Shown here in pieces: positions 22,495 to 30,204 of a stretch of DNA of 34,452 nucleotides. Source of the DNA: Enhygromyxa salina (GTDB lineage Bacteria > Myxococcota_A > Polyangia > Nannocystales > Nannocystaceae); the NCBI RefSeq assembly GCF_002994615.1, contig NZ_PVNK01000286.1, positions 1 through 34,452 on the forward strand, in the 5' to 3' direction. Every line of letters begins with the position of its first letter. Positions within the stretch are counted from its first letter, which is position 1. Below the pieces are notes generated by a model. That model was not told the DNA's origin. It saw only the letters and a program-made list of their open reading frames with translations, and did no database searches. A program made the position numbers and the translations under genes.

Positions 22495-23709
22495 GTGCCA
22501 ATGTCGGGTTCACGCACTCGTCGCTCACGGGGCCAGGTGGTCGAGCTGGGCAAAGCGCTCGAGCGTGCGGTCGGCGGCGGCCACCCGTGGATCTTCCGCG
22601 ACGCGCTGGTCGGCGAGCTGCCCGAGCCCGGCGAGGTCGTGACGGTGCTCGATCGCAAGCGGCGCTTCCTCGCCCGCGGGCTGGCCGAGCGCGGGCCGAT
22701 CGGGGTCCGCGTGTTCACGACCGAGGACCGGGCCCTGGATCGGGAGCTGCTCGCCGAGCGCCTCGACAGCGCGCTCGATTTGCGCCGCCGCCTGGCCCCG
22801 CCCGCGACCGACAGCCTCCGCCTGGTCCACGGCGAGGGGGATCGGCTGCCGGGGGTCGTCGTCGATCGCTACGCCGAGCACGCCGTGTTGCGCTGCGACG
22901 GTGAGGCGATCGAGCGCTGGCGCGAGCCGATCGAGGCCCTCCTGCGCGAGCGGCTGCCGGGCCTCGGTGTCCGCACGCTCCTGCGCCGCAGCGGCCGCGG
23001 CGAGCACAAGCGGGTCGAGCCCGTGTTCGGTCGGCTGCCGACCGAGGCGATCGAGATCCGCGAGCACGGCATGCGCCTGCTCGTCGATCTGGTCCGCGGC
23101 CAAAAGACGGGGATGTTCCTCGACCACCGACAAAACCGCGCCCGGGTCCGCGAGCTCGTGGCCGGCTTGGGCGAGGCCGGGTACGCGCCGCGGGTCGCCA
23201 ATTTGTTCGGCTACACGGGCGGGTTCTCGATCGCGGCCGGGCTCGGCGGCGCGGCCAAGGTCGTGACCGTCGACGTCGCCGCCCCGGCCCTGGCCCTGGC
23301 CGATCGGGCCTGGCCGCTCAACGAGCTCGAGCCGGGGCGCCACTACGGCGCCGCCGCCCCGGTCGAGCGCTGGCTGGCCGAGCAGCGCGGGCAGTTCGAG
23401 CTCGTCGTCGCCGATCCGCCGAGCTTCGCGCCGAGCCGCGCGACCCGGGACCGGGGCCTCGGCGCCTACCGGGCCCTGCACGCCGCGGCCTTGCCGATCG
23501 TCGCCGACGGCGGGCTGTACCTCGCGGCCTCGTGCTCGAGCCAGGTCGATCGCGCGGCCTTCGAGGACACCTTGCGCAAGGGCGCCCGAATGGCCCGCGT
23601 CGAGCTCGCCGTGCTCGAGCGCGGCGGGGCGGGCTTCGACCATCCAACTCCGCTGGGCTTCCCCGAGGGCGAGTATCTGGTCGCGACGCTGTGCCGCGTG
23701 CTGCGGTGA
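22495..23709 (+). CDS. RlmI-like class I SAM-dependent rRNA methyltransferase
   Basis: A 404-residue protein. An N-terminal PUA-like domain (VGGGHPWIFRDALVGELPEPGEVVTVLDRKRRFLARG) precedes an EEHEE domain and a Rossmann methyltransferase: GQKTGMFLDHRQNR, NLFGYTGGFSIAAGLGGA (SAM-binding loop), DPPSFAPSR and AASCSSQVDR. This is the layout of RlmI/YccW-type enzymes, which methylate C5 of a cytosine in 23S rRNA (C1962 in E. coli) using SAM. Length matches. GTG 22495 and ATG 22501 are both possible starts. Divergent from LysRS, so two translation-linked genes share a control region. Confidence 0.9.
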   Translation: MPMSGSRTRRSRGQVVELGKALERAVGGGHPWIFRDALVGELPEPGEVVTVLDRKRRFLARGLAERGPIGVRVFTTEDRALDRELLAERLDSALDLRRRLAPPATDSLRLVHGEGDRLPGVVVDRYAEHAVLRCDGEAIERWREPIEALLRERLPGLGVRTLLRRSGRGEHKRVEPVFGRLPTEAIEIREHGMRLLVDLVRGQKTGMFLDHRQNRARVRELVAGLGEAGYAPRVANLFGYTGGFSIAAGLGGAAKVVTVDVAAPALALADRAWPLNELEPGRHYGAAAPVERWLAEQRGQFELVVADPPSFAPSRATRDRGLGAYRALHAAALPIVADGGLYLAASCSSQVDRAAFEDTLRKGARMARVELAVLERGGAGFDHPTPLGFPEGEYLVATLCRVLR

Positions 23710-23770
23710 GCTCGGTTCCCGAGCTAGAACAACCGCTGAACTGAAAAAGCTGCTAGTGCGAGCCGCAAGG

Positions 23771-23803
23771 CGAGCGTTTGGGGGGAGCGGAGGGGGCTTC
23801 GCC
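23771..23803 (+). repeat. Partial dispersed repeat behind the methyltransferase gene
   Basis: CGAGCGTTTGGGGGGAGCGG and the following AGGGGGCTTCGCC match the tail of the elements at 515-640 and 28991-29115 (reverse strand there). It follows GCTGCTAGTGCG, which again contains CTAG. The hairpin part is missing. Confidence 0.7.
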
Positions 23804-23845
23804 AGGCCTCACGAGATGGTTCATCGGCTCTCGGGTCCGGGTTGC

Positions 23846-24178
23846 TCATGACGTCTGACGCCGGAAAAACTTGGCCTTGGTGAGGTCCCAAGCGGGAGGC
23901 AGCCGGATCCGAGAGGGGTCCCGTTGCAGCTCTTCGTACTCCTCGGGGGTGACCTCGGCGATCCTCGTAACGTAGGGGACATCCTTGGTCGGGGCGAAGA
24001 CAAACGCCTCCACCGAGCCACTCGCGGGGGTCGATTCGCTGATCTCGAGCAGCGTAATGGTGTCCTCGGGGTCAATGTCGAGGAACACGACGAGGCGCAG
24101 TTCGGGCTCGACCTCGAAATGGTGCGCAGCCAACTTGCGGGCGGCGTCCTCTCTTTCTTGGCTGGGTCGCGGTTGCAC
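23846..24178 (-). CDS. Small hypothetical protein
   Basis: A 110-residue acidic protein from GTG 24178 (VQPRPSQEREDAARKLAAHHFEVE). It contains LRLVVFLDIDPEDTITLLEISESTPASGSVEAFVFAP, suggesting two beta strands flanking a DPED turn, and ends with AWDLTKAKFFRRQTS. It looks compact and soluble. The longer open frame upstream is Ser/Arg-rich and antisense-like, so the start is the first in the well-behaved part. It lies 46 bp behind the helical-repeat gene on the same strand and is probably co-transcribed. Family not recognised. Confidence 0.7.
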   Translation of the reverse strand: MQPRPSQEREDAARKLAAHHFEVEPELRLVVFLDIDPEDTITLLEISESTPASGSVEAFVFAPTKDVPYVTRIAEVTPEEYEELQRDPSRIRLPPAWDLTKAKFFRRQTS

Positions 24179-24224
24179 GGGTGGAGAGTCGCGTGGCGAA
24201 GGCGAGTCGCGGCGGCGAGCGCGA

Positions 24225-26240
24225 TTACTGCCGCGGCGCGAACAGATCGGAGAGCTCGTCGAGGACCAGGGTCCGGAGCGCGTCGGGGGCGTCTTCGCGG
24301 GCGGCGAGGACCCGCATCTCATTGATGATGCGCTGGCCTTGCTCGTCGTTGGCCGGATCCTCGACGTGGGCGAGGTTGTTGCCGAGCGCCATCGCGAGCT
24401 GCATCCGCAGGTGGTTGTCGGCGTCTTCCGTGCCCACGAGCGCGCGGATGCGGTCGAGCAGCTCCGAGGCCCGCGCGAGGTCTTCACGCTCGAGGGTGTC
24501 GCCGTGGTGGTTGACGATCGCCATGACCAGGCGGCGGCGCAGCTCGAGCAAGCCCGGGTGATCACGGTGGAGGCGCTCGAGGTCGTCGAGCAGGCGATCG
24601 GCCTGGGCGCTCGCGCGGCGCCGACCCGCGTTGACGTGGGCGTTGAACAGCGCGGTCGCGAGGTGCAGCTGCAGCGCGCCCGAGTGGGGGTGGGCCTTGG
24701 CCAGCTCGCGCAGCTCGAGCAGCAGCGCGCGCGCGCGCTGGTGTTGATCGCGTTGGTCGCTGTGCTCGTCGTTTGCGGCCCCGGTGTCGACGTGGGCGTT
24801 GACCAGCATCTGGCCGAGGACCTCGACCATCTCGAGCGGCGAATCGGCGAGATCGACCAGGTTGCGCGCGCGGGTGAGCAGGAGCTCGGCGCGGACCCAG
24901 TCGCCGCGATCCCCGGCCCGCGCGTGGGTCGCGAGCAGCATGCGCAAGTGGTCGAGGCGCAGCTGGGCGCGGACGCGGTGGGCCCGCTGCGCGCGGCCCC
25001 TGGTCGCGTGCTCGGGGGCGTCGAGGAGCCGAGCGCGGCCTTCGGGGTCGGCGTCGTCGGTCGACTGCAGCGCGTCGTCGCGGGTCAGGAGCGCGTCGGC
25101 CTCGGCTTGGAGCAGCTCGGCGGCTTCGTCGTCGTCGCGCTCGATCGTGTTGCGGTGGACCTGGAACAGGGCGCTCATCAGCTGGCCACGGAGCTCGGCG
25201 TCGGTCTCGTGGTGATCGACGAGCAGGCGCAGCTCGGACAGCGCCCGGGCGGCGCGGGTTGTCGTGGATCCGACCTGGCTGTCGAGGCCATCGAACTCGA
25301 AGCCGAGGCCCAAGACCGCGGCGTCGTGGAGGGCCTGGCCGAACGCGCGGATGATCGCCGCGCGCGCTCGGGCGCCGCGAAGACCCGCGCGAGTGTTGAC
25401 AGCGACGTCGCCTCGAGCGCTCGTGCACAGCTCGCGCAGCTGCTCACGCAGGGACTCGGCGAGGAGCTCTTCGTCTGTCCGGAGCGCGCTGGCGTGGGCC
25501 ATGACCAGGCCCTCGGCCAGGCGCACCCGGATCGGGTCGCCGCTCGGGAGCTCGAAGCTCGCGGCCAGCGTGCGCAGCCGATCGAGGAGCGCAGCCGGAC
25601 GACTGAATTCGGCGGCGATCATCTCGCGCAGCCCGCGGGCGTACTCGCGGGCGATCGCCACGCCCGGATCGAACTCGTGGAGCCCCTCGAGCTCGGCCAC
25701 GGCTCGCCCGGCGCGCTCGGGGTCGTCGGTCCGGGCGGCGCGGGCGAGCTCGTCGGCGAGCAATTCGGCGAGCGCGACGCGACACGCGGCGGCCGAAGGG
25801 TCGCGGTAGGATCGGGTGCGCAGCTCTTCGAGCGCCGCGAGCCGCATGGCCAGGTCGCCGAGCAGCTCGCCGCCGCGGATCATGTTGTAGAGGGCGGCGG
25901 CGAGGCGATCTTGGAGCAGGTCGGGCGTGCCCCCGCTGTGGAGCCGGGCGCGGATCTCGTCGAGGCGCCGCCACGCGTCGGCGGCCTCGCCTCTCTCGAA
26001 CGCGCGGATCTGAGCGTCGAGCAGCGCGCCCGCGAGCGCGTCGGTGCAGCTGGTGCGGTCGGAGCCGGCGCTCGCAAGCACGCGCAGCTCGTCGATCAGG
26101 GCCTCGATCGCGTCGAGCTCGGCGTCGTCCCGCTCACGGATCGCCCGGGCGAGGATCACCGCGAGGCGGTCTCGCTCTTCGCCGGTCGCGGCGCCCGACG
26201 CGACCCGCTCTCGCAGCTCTTCTCGCTCGCCCTCGCTCAC
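24225..26240 (-). CDS. Large helical-repeat (TPR-like) protein, unknown
   Basis: A 671-residue, Ala/Leu/Arg/Glu-rich, all-helical protein with no signal peptide or TM segment. A recurring block of about 50-60 residues of the type LRxxLAxALFNAHVNxG is visible (LQDRLAAALYNMIRGGELLGD near 107, LRGQLMSALFQVHRNTIERDDDE near 350, LGQMLVNAHVDTGAAND near 470, LQLHLATALFNAHVNAG near 520, RRRLVMAIVNHHGDTLER near 570, LRMQLAMALGNNLAHVEDP near 615). These pairs of helices suggest a TPR-like solenoid that would bind protein partners. Start GTG 26240 sits six nt behind a TATACT box. First gene of a likely two-gene operon. It could be a scaffold; function not known. Confidence 0.82.
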   Translation of the reverse strand: MSEGEREELRERVASGAATGEERDRLAVILARAIRERDDAELDAIEALIDELRVLASAGSDRTSCTDALAGALLDAQIRAFERGEAADAWRRLDEIRARLHSGGTPDLLQDRLAAALYNMIRGGELLGDLAMRLAALEELRTRSYRDPSAAACRVALAELLADELARAARTDDPERAGRAVAELEGLHEFDPGVAIAREYARGLREMIAAEFSRPAALLDRLRTLAASFELPSGDPIRVRLAEGLVMAHASALRTDEELLAESLREQLRELCTSARGDVAVNTRAGLRGARARAAIIRAFGQALHDAAVLGLGFEFDGLDSQVGSTTTRAARALSELRLLVDHHETDAELRGQLMSALFQVHRNTIERDDDEAAELLQAEADALLTRDDALQSTDDADPEGRARLLDAPEHATRGRAQRAHRVRAQLRLDHLRMLLATHARAGDRGDWVRAELLLTRARNLVDLADSPLEMVEVLGQMLVNAHVDTGAANDEHSDQRDQHQRARALLLELRELAKAHPHSGALQLHLATALFNAHVNAGRRRASAQADRLLDDLERLHRDHPGLLELRRRLVMAIVNHHGDTLEREDLARASELLDRIRALVGTEDADNHLRMQLAMALGNNLAHVEDPANDEQGQRIINEMRVLAAREDAPDALRTLVLDELSDLFAPRQ

Positions 26241-26246
26241 TGCGCG

Positions 26247-26252
26247 AGTATA
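26247..26252 (-). promoter_or_regulatory. -10 box TATACT of the helical-repeat gene
   Basis: On the minus strand TATACT ends six nt before GTG 26240, the best consensus match of this motif in the window. Transcription should begin on or beside the start codon. Confidence 0.5.
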
Positions 26253-26286
26253 GCGGCTTCTCCCCTCCGGGAACCCTCGCGCTTGG

Positions 26287-26667
26287 TCAGGGCTGGGCAG
26301 CGATCGCCCGGGCCAGCTCGTCCGGGAGTCGATGGTGACCGCCCTCGCCCAGCGTGAGCGCCTCGGCTCGGGTGATCGCGCCGAGTGTCACGCGACCATA
26401 AAAGTGCGGGAACAGCTCGGCGTGCTCATGCGGCGCGTGGCTCGGCGCCTCGAAGCGGAGCGCGGCGCCGTCGAGGGCCGCGCGAGAGATGGTCAGGACG
26501 ACGAGGTCGTCGCGCCCGGCGAAGAAGCGGTGCAGCGTGCCGGGGACCTGGGCCGCCGTCGACAGGTGGACGTAGCCGTCGCGGCGGTCGAGCTCCGACA
26601 GCGGCAGCGCGCCCTCGGTCTGAGCCTGGGCCCAGACCTCGGCTTCACAGATGCGATAGAGGTGCAT
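26287..26667 (-). CDS. DUF952-family protein
   Basis: A 126-residue protein matching DUF952: LYRICEAEVWAQAQTEGALPLSELDRRDGYVHLSTAAQVPGTLHRFFAGRDDLVVLTIS, then FEAPSHAPHEHAELFPHFYGRVTLGAITRAEAL. The HLS and FPHFYG elements are the family hallmarks. DUF952 proteins are small enzymes or binding proteins related to the ADP-ribosyltransferase-like fold by some classifications, but no reaction is established. Cytoplasmic. Its start is 48 bp from a divergent membrane-protein gene. A TATGGT box nine nt before the ATG is a plausible -10. The open frame upstream continues through that other gene and is not real. Confidence 0.88.
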   Translation of the reverse strand: MHLYRICEAEVWAQAQTEGALPLSELDRRDGYVHLSTAAQVPGTLHRFFAGRDDLVVLTISRAALDGAALRFEAPSHAPHEHAELFPHFYGRVTLGAITRAEALTLGEGGHHRLPDELARAIAAQP

Positions 26668-26703
26668 GAGGCCTGGACCATAGAGTATCGCGGACCAGGC
26701 GCG

Positions 26704-26709
26704 TAAACT
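26704..26709 (+). promoter_or_regulatory. -10 box TAAACT upstream of ATG 26716
   Basis: TAAACT ends six nt before ATG 26716. With the TATGGT box of the divergent DUF952 gene, both starts lie in a 48-bp gap that leaves no room for ordinary leaders. Confidence 0.45.
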
Positions 26710-26715
26710 GCGGTC

Positions 26716-27750
26716 ATGGACCAGCTGATCGCCTGCCTCGCCATCGTCGGCTTTGTCGTCGTGCTGTTCCTGTTCGGCGACCGGATGTTGGCCCGCGAGC
26801 GGAGGCAGGAGCTCGGCGGCTGGCTGATCGACGAGCTCCCGTCCGAGGCCCGCGTCGACGCGCTGCCCAAGGCCTTCATCGAGTGGTTCGACCGCCTGTT
26901 TCGGACCCGGACCTTCGTCGTGCTCGGGCGCGAGCTCCACCTGCCTCGCTTCTGGCGCTCGGCGCTGGCCTCGTTCCTGGCCCTGGTCGCCGCGTTCGTG
27001 GTCTGGATCGCGAACAAGGGCGGCTTCTCGCAGCCGCCGAGCTCGGGCACCAACCTCGGCTTGCTGCTGCTGCTCTACGGCGGGGCGACGGTCGTCACCA
27101 ACATCATCCCGGACTACCTCTCGCTGGTCGAGAGCCGCTTCGTGCTCGGCAAGATGAGCGAGACGCGATCGCTGCTCGGCAAGCTCGCGTGGCTGGCCCT
27201 CGACGTCGTCGCGACCGCGACGATCGTGTTTTGCTTCTTGTGGGGCTCGGGCTACCTGCTGCTGCCGCTGGTCCCCGAAGACTCGCTCTACGCGGTCGGC
27301 TGCCTGACCCAGGAGACCTTCGACTTCGATCGCATGCTCGACATTACGATCGCCGGGCTGACCTTCTCGACCCCGCCCGGGACGATCAACTACGACGTCT
27401 CGGGCATCTACATCTTCTCGAGCTTCTTCACCTCGTTTTGGGTCTGGCTGTACCTCGGCTCGAGCTTGCTCGTGCGCCTCGCCCAGCTCGCGCCGGGCCT
27501 GCGTGGGTTCTTGCGCCGGGCCTGCCGGGTGCAGGACTACCCCCTGCGCGTGCTCGCGGTCGTCTCGGGCATCGTCGCGATCGGGTTGTTCTCGCTGTCC
27601 CCGGTCGTGAGCTCGCTGCTGCCCGCGGACCGCCGCGGGACCAACGGCATGGACGGCAACGTCGGACAGATCGAGCTGTGCGAGCGCCTGCGCTGGCCCG
27701 CTACTCGAACAGCCCCGCGAGCTCGTCCCGGAGCCCGGGCGCGACGCTGA
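26716..27750 (+). CDS. Multi-pass membrane protein, unknown
   Basis: A 344-residue integral membrane protein. Helices are visible at about 4-21 (LIACLAIVGFVVVLFLFG), 78-97 (SALASFLALVAAFVVWIAN), 110-128, 154-178 (LAWLALDVVATATIVFCFLWGSGYLLL), 233-256 (FSSFFTSFWVWLYLGSSLLVRLAQ) and 275-298 (LRVLAVVSGIVAIGLFSLSPVV). Between helices 1 and 2 is a cytoplasmic loop with ELPSEARVDALPKAFIEWFDRLF. It has no catalytic motif that I recognise. The last 50 bp overlap the 3' end of the convergent response-regulator gene, so its Arg-rich final residues are read from DNA that also codes on the other strand. Transport or sensing is possible. Confidence 0.82.
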   Translation: MDQLIACLAIVGFVVVLFLFGDRMLARERRQELGGWLIDELPSEARVDALPKAFIEWFDRLFRTRTFVVLGRELHLPRFWRSALASFLALVAAFVVWIANKGGFSQPPSSGTNLGLLLLLYGGATVVTNIIPDYLSLVESRFVLGKMSETRSLLGKLAWLALDVVATATIVFCFLWGSGYLLLPLVPEDSLYAVGCLTQETFDFDRMLDITIAGLTFSTPPGTINYDVSGIYIFSSFFTSFWVWLYLGSSLLVRLAQLAPGLRGFLRRACRVQDYPLRVLAVVSGIVAIGLFSLSPVVSSLLPADRRGTNGMDGNVGQIELCERLRWPATRTAPRARPGARARR

Positions 27751-28537
27751 TCGCCTCGGGTCGCACGCGGAGGCGGACGCCGCCCTTGCCGTCGCGCTCG
27801 GACACCCGCGGCCAAAAGCCCGGGACCTGCTGCTCGAGGGACTTGCGCACGCGCCCGAGCGCCTGGCGGTGGCCGGTGCCGAGGCCGGGGATCTCGCGCG
27901 GCGACAAGAACTGACGCGGTCGGCGGCGGGCGTGGGCGCACAGGTGAGCGAAGAGGTGAAATTGCTGGCGCGCGAGCGCGAGGCGCTGGCCGTCGATCTC
28001 GAGCTCGCAGCGGCGGCGGTGCTCGTTGCCGATCAACAGGATCTCGGGCCCGTCCTCGGCCATCGAAGTCGCCGCGCCCGCCCCGGCCAGCGCGGCCGAG
28101 CTCGACCCGCGACGCCGGGGGTGGACCGAGAGCAGCCGACGCACGCGCGGGGCCGGCCACTCCGACTCGTGGTCGTAGGGCTTCTTGAGGAAGTCGTCGG
28201 CGCCCGCGTGGAAGGCTCGACGACACAGCTCGTGATCGCGGCCGAGCGCGGTCGTAGCGATCAGCCCGGGCCGACGCGCGGGCGGCAGCCTCGACGCGTG
28301 GTCGATCAGGTTGAGCCCGCGCTCGATTCGAGGCGCGCGACCCCGGGCCCAGGGGATGTCGAGATCGACGAACGCGTAGTCGTAGAGCGTGTCTCGGAGC
28401 CGGTCTTCGGCCTCACGCTGCGAGGACGCGAGGTCGAGGCGGTGCCCGAGTGACTCCAGGATCTCGGCCGTGAGCTCGCGCTGCTCCGACTCGCGATCGA
28501 CGACCAGGGCGACGGGGCGTGGGTGAGGCGTGGTCAT
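27701..28537 (-). CDS. Response regulator with C-terminal winged-helix-like domain
   Basis: A 278-residue protein. Residues 8-140 form a receiver domain: the acidic pocket VVDRE (Asp14), phospho-acceptor Asp58 in YAFVDLDIP, switch Thr in LIATTALG, and the conserved Lys in FLKKPYD. Residues about 180-250 (CELEIDGQRLALARQQFHLFAHLCAHARRRPRQFLSPREI, GRVRKSLEQQVPG) fit an OmpR/PhoB-type winged helix, a DNA-binding module, though with weak conservation. The linker contains Ala/Gly repeats. No histidine kinase gene is adjacent, so it is an orphan regulator here. Its 3' end overlaps the convergent membrane-protein gene by 50 bp. Confidence 0.85.
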   Translation of the reverse strand: MTTPHPRPVALVVDRESEQRELTAEILESLGHRLDLASSQREAEDRLRDTLYDYAFVDLDIPWARGRAPRIERGLNLIDHASRLPPARRPGLIATTALGRDHELCRRAFHAGADDFLKKPYDHESEWPAPRVRRLLSVHPRRRGSSSAALAGAGAATSMAEDGPEILLIGNEHRRRCELEIDGQRLALARQQFHLFAHLCAHARRRPRQFLSPREIPGLGTGHRQALGRVRKSLEQQVPGFWPRVSERDGKGGVRLRVRPEAISVAPGLRDELAGLFE

Positions 28538-28990
28538 GCGAGGTGCTCGGCTCGCGGTCGGGATCGCCACGCGGGGTGACTCGAAGCGGAGGGCGCGGCG
28601 CCTCGACCGGAGGGTCTGTCTGCCATCGCTTTGTGCCCGCGTCATCCTGGTCCAGGGGACGGCTCAACCGTTGATGGGCCCCCACGCGCGGCTCGGCGGC
28701 ACGACGCGGCGGCGCTCGAACGTTGGTCACGCCTTCGCGCGAGCCGGGATTGAGCTCGAGCGGATGAGGGCAGCGACGCGCGAGCGCGCTCGTGTCTTGA
28801 TGCAAAGTGTCGCCGCGGTCCCGCTCCCGAGGCGGGCGGTGTCGAGCCCGTGTCCGGGCCGAGCCCCTGCGCCGTCGGGCAAGCTCAAAGGCCAGACTGA
28901 GGCCAGCGTGGCCGGGCTCGCGTACTCGCGACGAAGCCCCGAGTCGCGATGGGCGCGCTCGGGGCTCGAGGACGGATGGTCGACGCTCCT
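28538..28990. other. Gene-free stretch
   Basis: Between the response regulator start and the repeat at 28991 there are about 450 bp with no convincing gene. Open frames on both strands give Arg-rich products of mixed composition without recognisable domains. One hairpin, AGCCCCGAG (28935-28943) with CTCGGGGCT (28958-28966), could end transcription. No other signal is seen. Confidence 0.6.
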
Positions 28991-29115
28991 TTCTAGTCCT
29001 GAATCAAGCGCTGCGCGCTCGACTCAGGACTTCTAGTCTTCAAGGGGCCTTTCAAAAAGGCCCCTCGCTGCGGCGGCGAAGCCCCCTCCGCTCACCCCAA
29101 ACGCTCGCCTCTCGG
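28991..29115 (+). repeat. Dispersed palindromic repeat, most complete copy
   Basis: In order: CTAG, a 33-nt imperfect palindrome (TCCTGAATCAAGCGC paired with GCGCTCGACTCAGGA, 28998-29029), a second CTAG, a hairpin AAGGGGCCTTTCAAAAAGGC with CCCTC, and the GCGAAGCCCCCTCCGCTCAC tail ending in AAACGCTCGC. It is nearly identical to the reverse complement of 515-640. The palindrome is flanked by CTAG on both sides, like the longer element at 15400, which hints at a shared way of moving. Confidence 0.75.
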
Positions 29116-29170
29116 CGAGTACTCGCTAGGTCTAGTTTGGGGGGCGGGTTGGACCGGTAGCGAGGTGCTC

Positions 29171-29494
29171 TCAGCCCTTGATGGGGACCTTGCGGACCTG
29201 GGCTTCGGCGCGCTTGGGCAGGTGGACTTCGAGTACGCCGAACTCGAGCTTGGCCTCGACCGCGTCGAGGTCGACGTCGTCACCGAGCGCGAAGCTGCGC
29301 CGGTAGTCGAGGGTCTCGGTCTCGGCCTCGAGCTCGAGCTGGCCGCCGTTGACGGTGATCCCGAGCGCGTCCTTGTTGACGCCGGGCAAGTCGGCGACGA
29401 GCAGGAATTCACTGTCGCTCTCGAGCACGTCGACGAGCGGGTGGACGACGGTCTTGGACGCGGGGGTGGATTGTGGGCTGGTCTGCGTGGACAT
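29171..29494 (-). CDS. Small heat-shock protein, Hsp20 family
   Basis: A 107-residue protein carrying a single alpha-crystallin domain: VLESDSEFLLVADLPGVNKDALGITVNGGQLELEAE, SFALGDDVDLDAVEAKLEFGVLEVHLPKR and a short tail QVRKVPIKG. Such proteins hold unfolding clients in an ATP-independent way. The FGVLEVHLPK strand is the family hallmark. ATG 29494 has a strong ribosome-binding site (AAGGAG eight nt upstream). It lies 31 bp behind a second Hsp20 gene and differs greatly from it, so the two probably form mixed oligomers. The N-terminal arm is very short. Confidence 0.93.
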   Translation of the reverse strand: MSTQTSPQSTPASKTVVHPLVDVLESDSEFLLVADLPGVNKDALGITVNGGQLELEAETETLDYRRSFALGDDVDLDAVEAKLEFGVLEVHLPKRAEAQVRKVPIKG

Positions 29495-29525
29495 GGTCAG
29501 AGCTCCTTTTTTGGGTCGTGGGCGC

Positions 29526-29951
29526 TCACGCGGCCTTGATGGTGATCTGGCGGGGTTGGACGCTGGCGTGCTTGGGCAGGCTGACGCGCAGGACACCGTC
29601 GCGCAGCTGGGCCTCGACGGCGCCCTGGTCGATGCGCTTGGGCAGGTTGATGCGACGCTGGAGCTCGTAGGCGCCACGCTCCCGGCGGAGGGCGGTGTAG
29701 CCCTCGGGGACCGCGGTCTCGCGCTTGGCGGTGAGCTCGATCCAGTCGTCGCCGACCGAGAGCTCGAGCGCTTCGGGGTCGAGGCCCGGGAGCTCGGCGC
29801 GGAGGATGAAGGCCTGCTCTTCATCCGCGAGGGTCAGGCGAGCGGGCTTGCGGACGAAGTTGGTCGCGCGGCGGCCGTTGGGCATGATCGCGTCGAACAA
29901 CATGTCCATGGTGCGGAAGTGGTCGTTGGGGTTGAAGCGGTGGATCAGCAT
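29526..29951 (-). CDS. Small heat-shock protein, Hsp20 family
   Basis: A 141-residue sHsp. The N-terminal arm (MLIHRFNPNDHFRTMDMLFDAIM) is followed by an alpha-crystallin domain: EEQAFILRAELPGLDPEALELSVGDDWIELTAKRE, YELQRRINLPKRIDQGAVEAQLRDGVLRVSLPK, and the C-terminal IxI-like motif ITI near the end, which links dimers into oligomers. First gene of the Hsp20 operon. AGGAG six nt before ATG 29951 is a good ribosome-binding site. A perfect inverted repeat GGACGTC/GACGTCC at 30124-30150 lies about 175 bp upstream and may be regulatory; no CIRCE element was seen. Confidence 0.94.
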   Translation of the reverse strand: MLIHRFNPNDHFRTMDMLFDAIMPNGRRATNFVRKPARLTLADEEQAFILRAELPGLDPEALELSVGDDWIELTAKRETAVPEGYTALRRERGAYELQRRINLPKRIDQGAVEAQLRDGVLRVSLPKHASVQPRQITIKAA

Positions 29952-30204
29952 CGTTGGCTCCTGTGCGTGGTTGGTCCGGAGTCGGCGGTCGAGACCCGCG
30001 TCGCGGGGTCTTCGATGCGCCGAGCTCATGAGTCTCGGGGGGCGATACGCTCGCCTGCTTGGCTTGGGTCGGCCGCGCCGAGCTGGCTTCGTCGACCCGC
30101 GCTGAACTTGTGCACGTCATCTGGGACGTCAACCCCCGAGGTCGACGTCCGCAAAGATCGGGCTGGCTCACGCGGTCAGAGCCCCCGCCAAACTTCAATA
30201 ACTG

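Noticed and set aside
23985..26357. A 790-residue open frame on the plus strand
   Set aside because: Antisense to the helical-repeat gene; repetitive Val/Glu/Leu/Arg composition and no recognisable domain or plausible start.
28530..29036. Possible gene in the gap behind the response regulator
   Set aside because: The product is Arg/Ser-rich without any domain, has no ribosome-binding site or -10, and runs into the dispersed repeat.
29952..30204. CIRCE or other heat-shock element upstream of the Hsp20 pair
   Set aside because: No TTAGCACTC-type inverted repeat is present; only an unrelated GGACGTC/GACGTCC palindrome was found.
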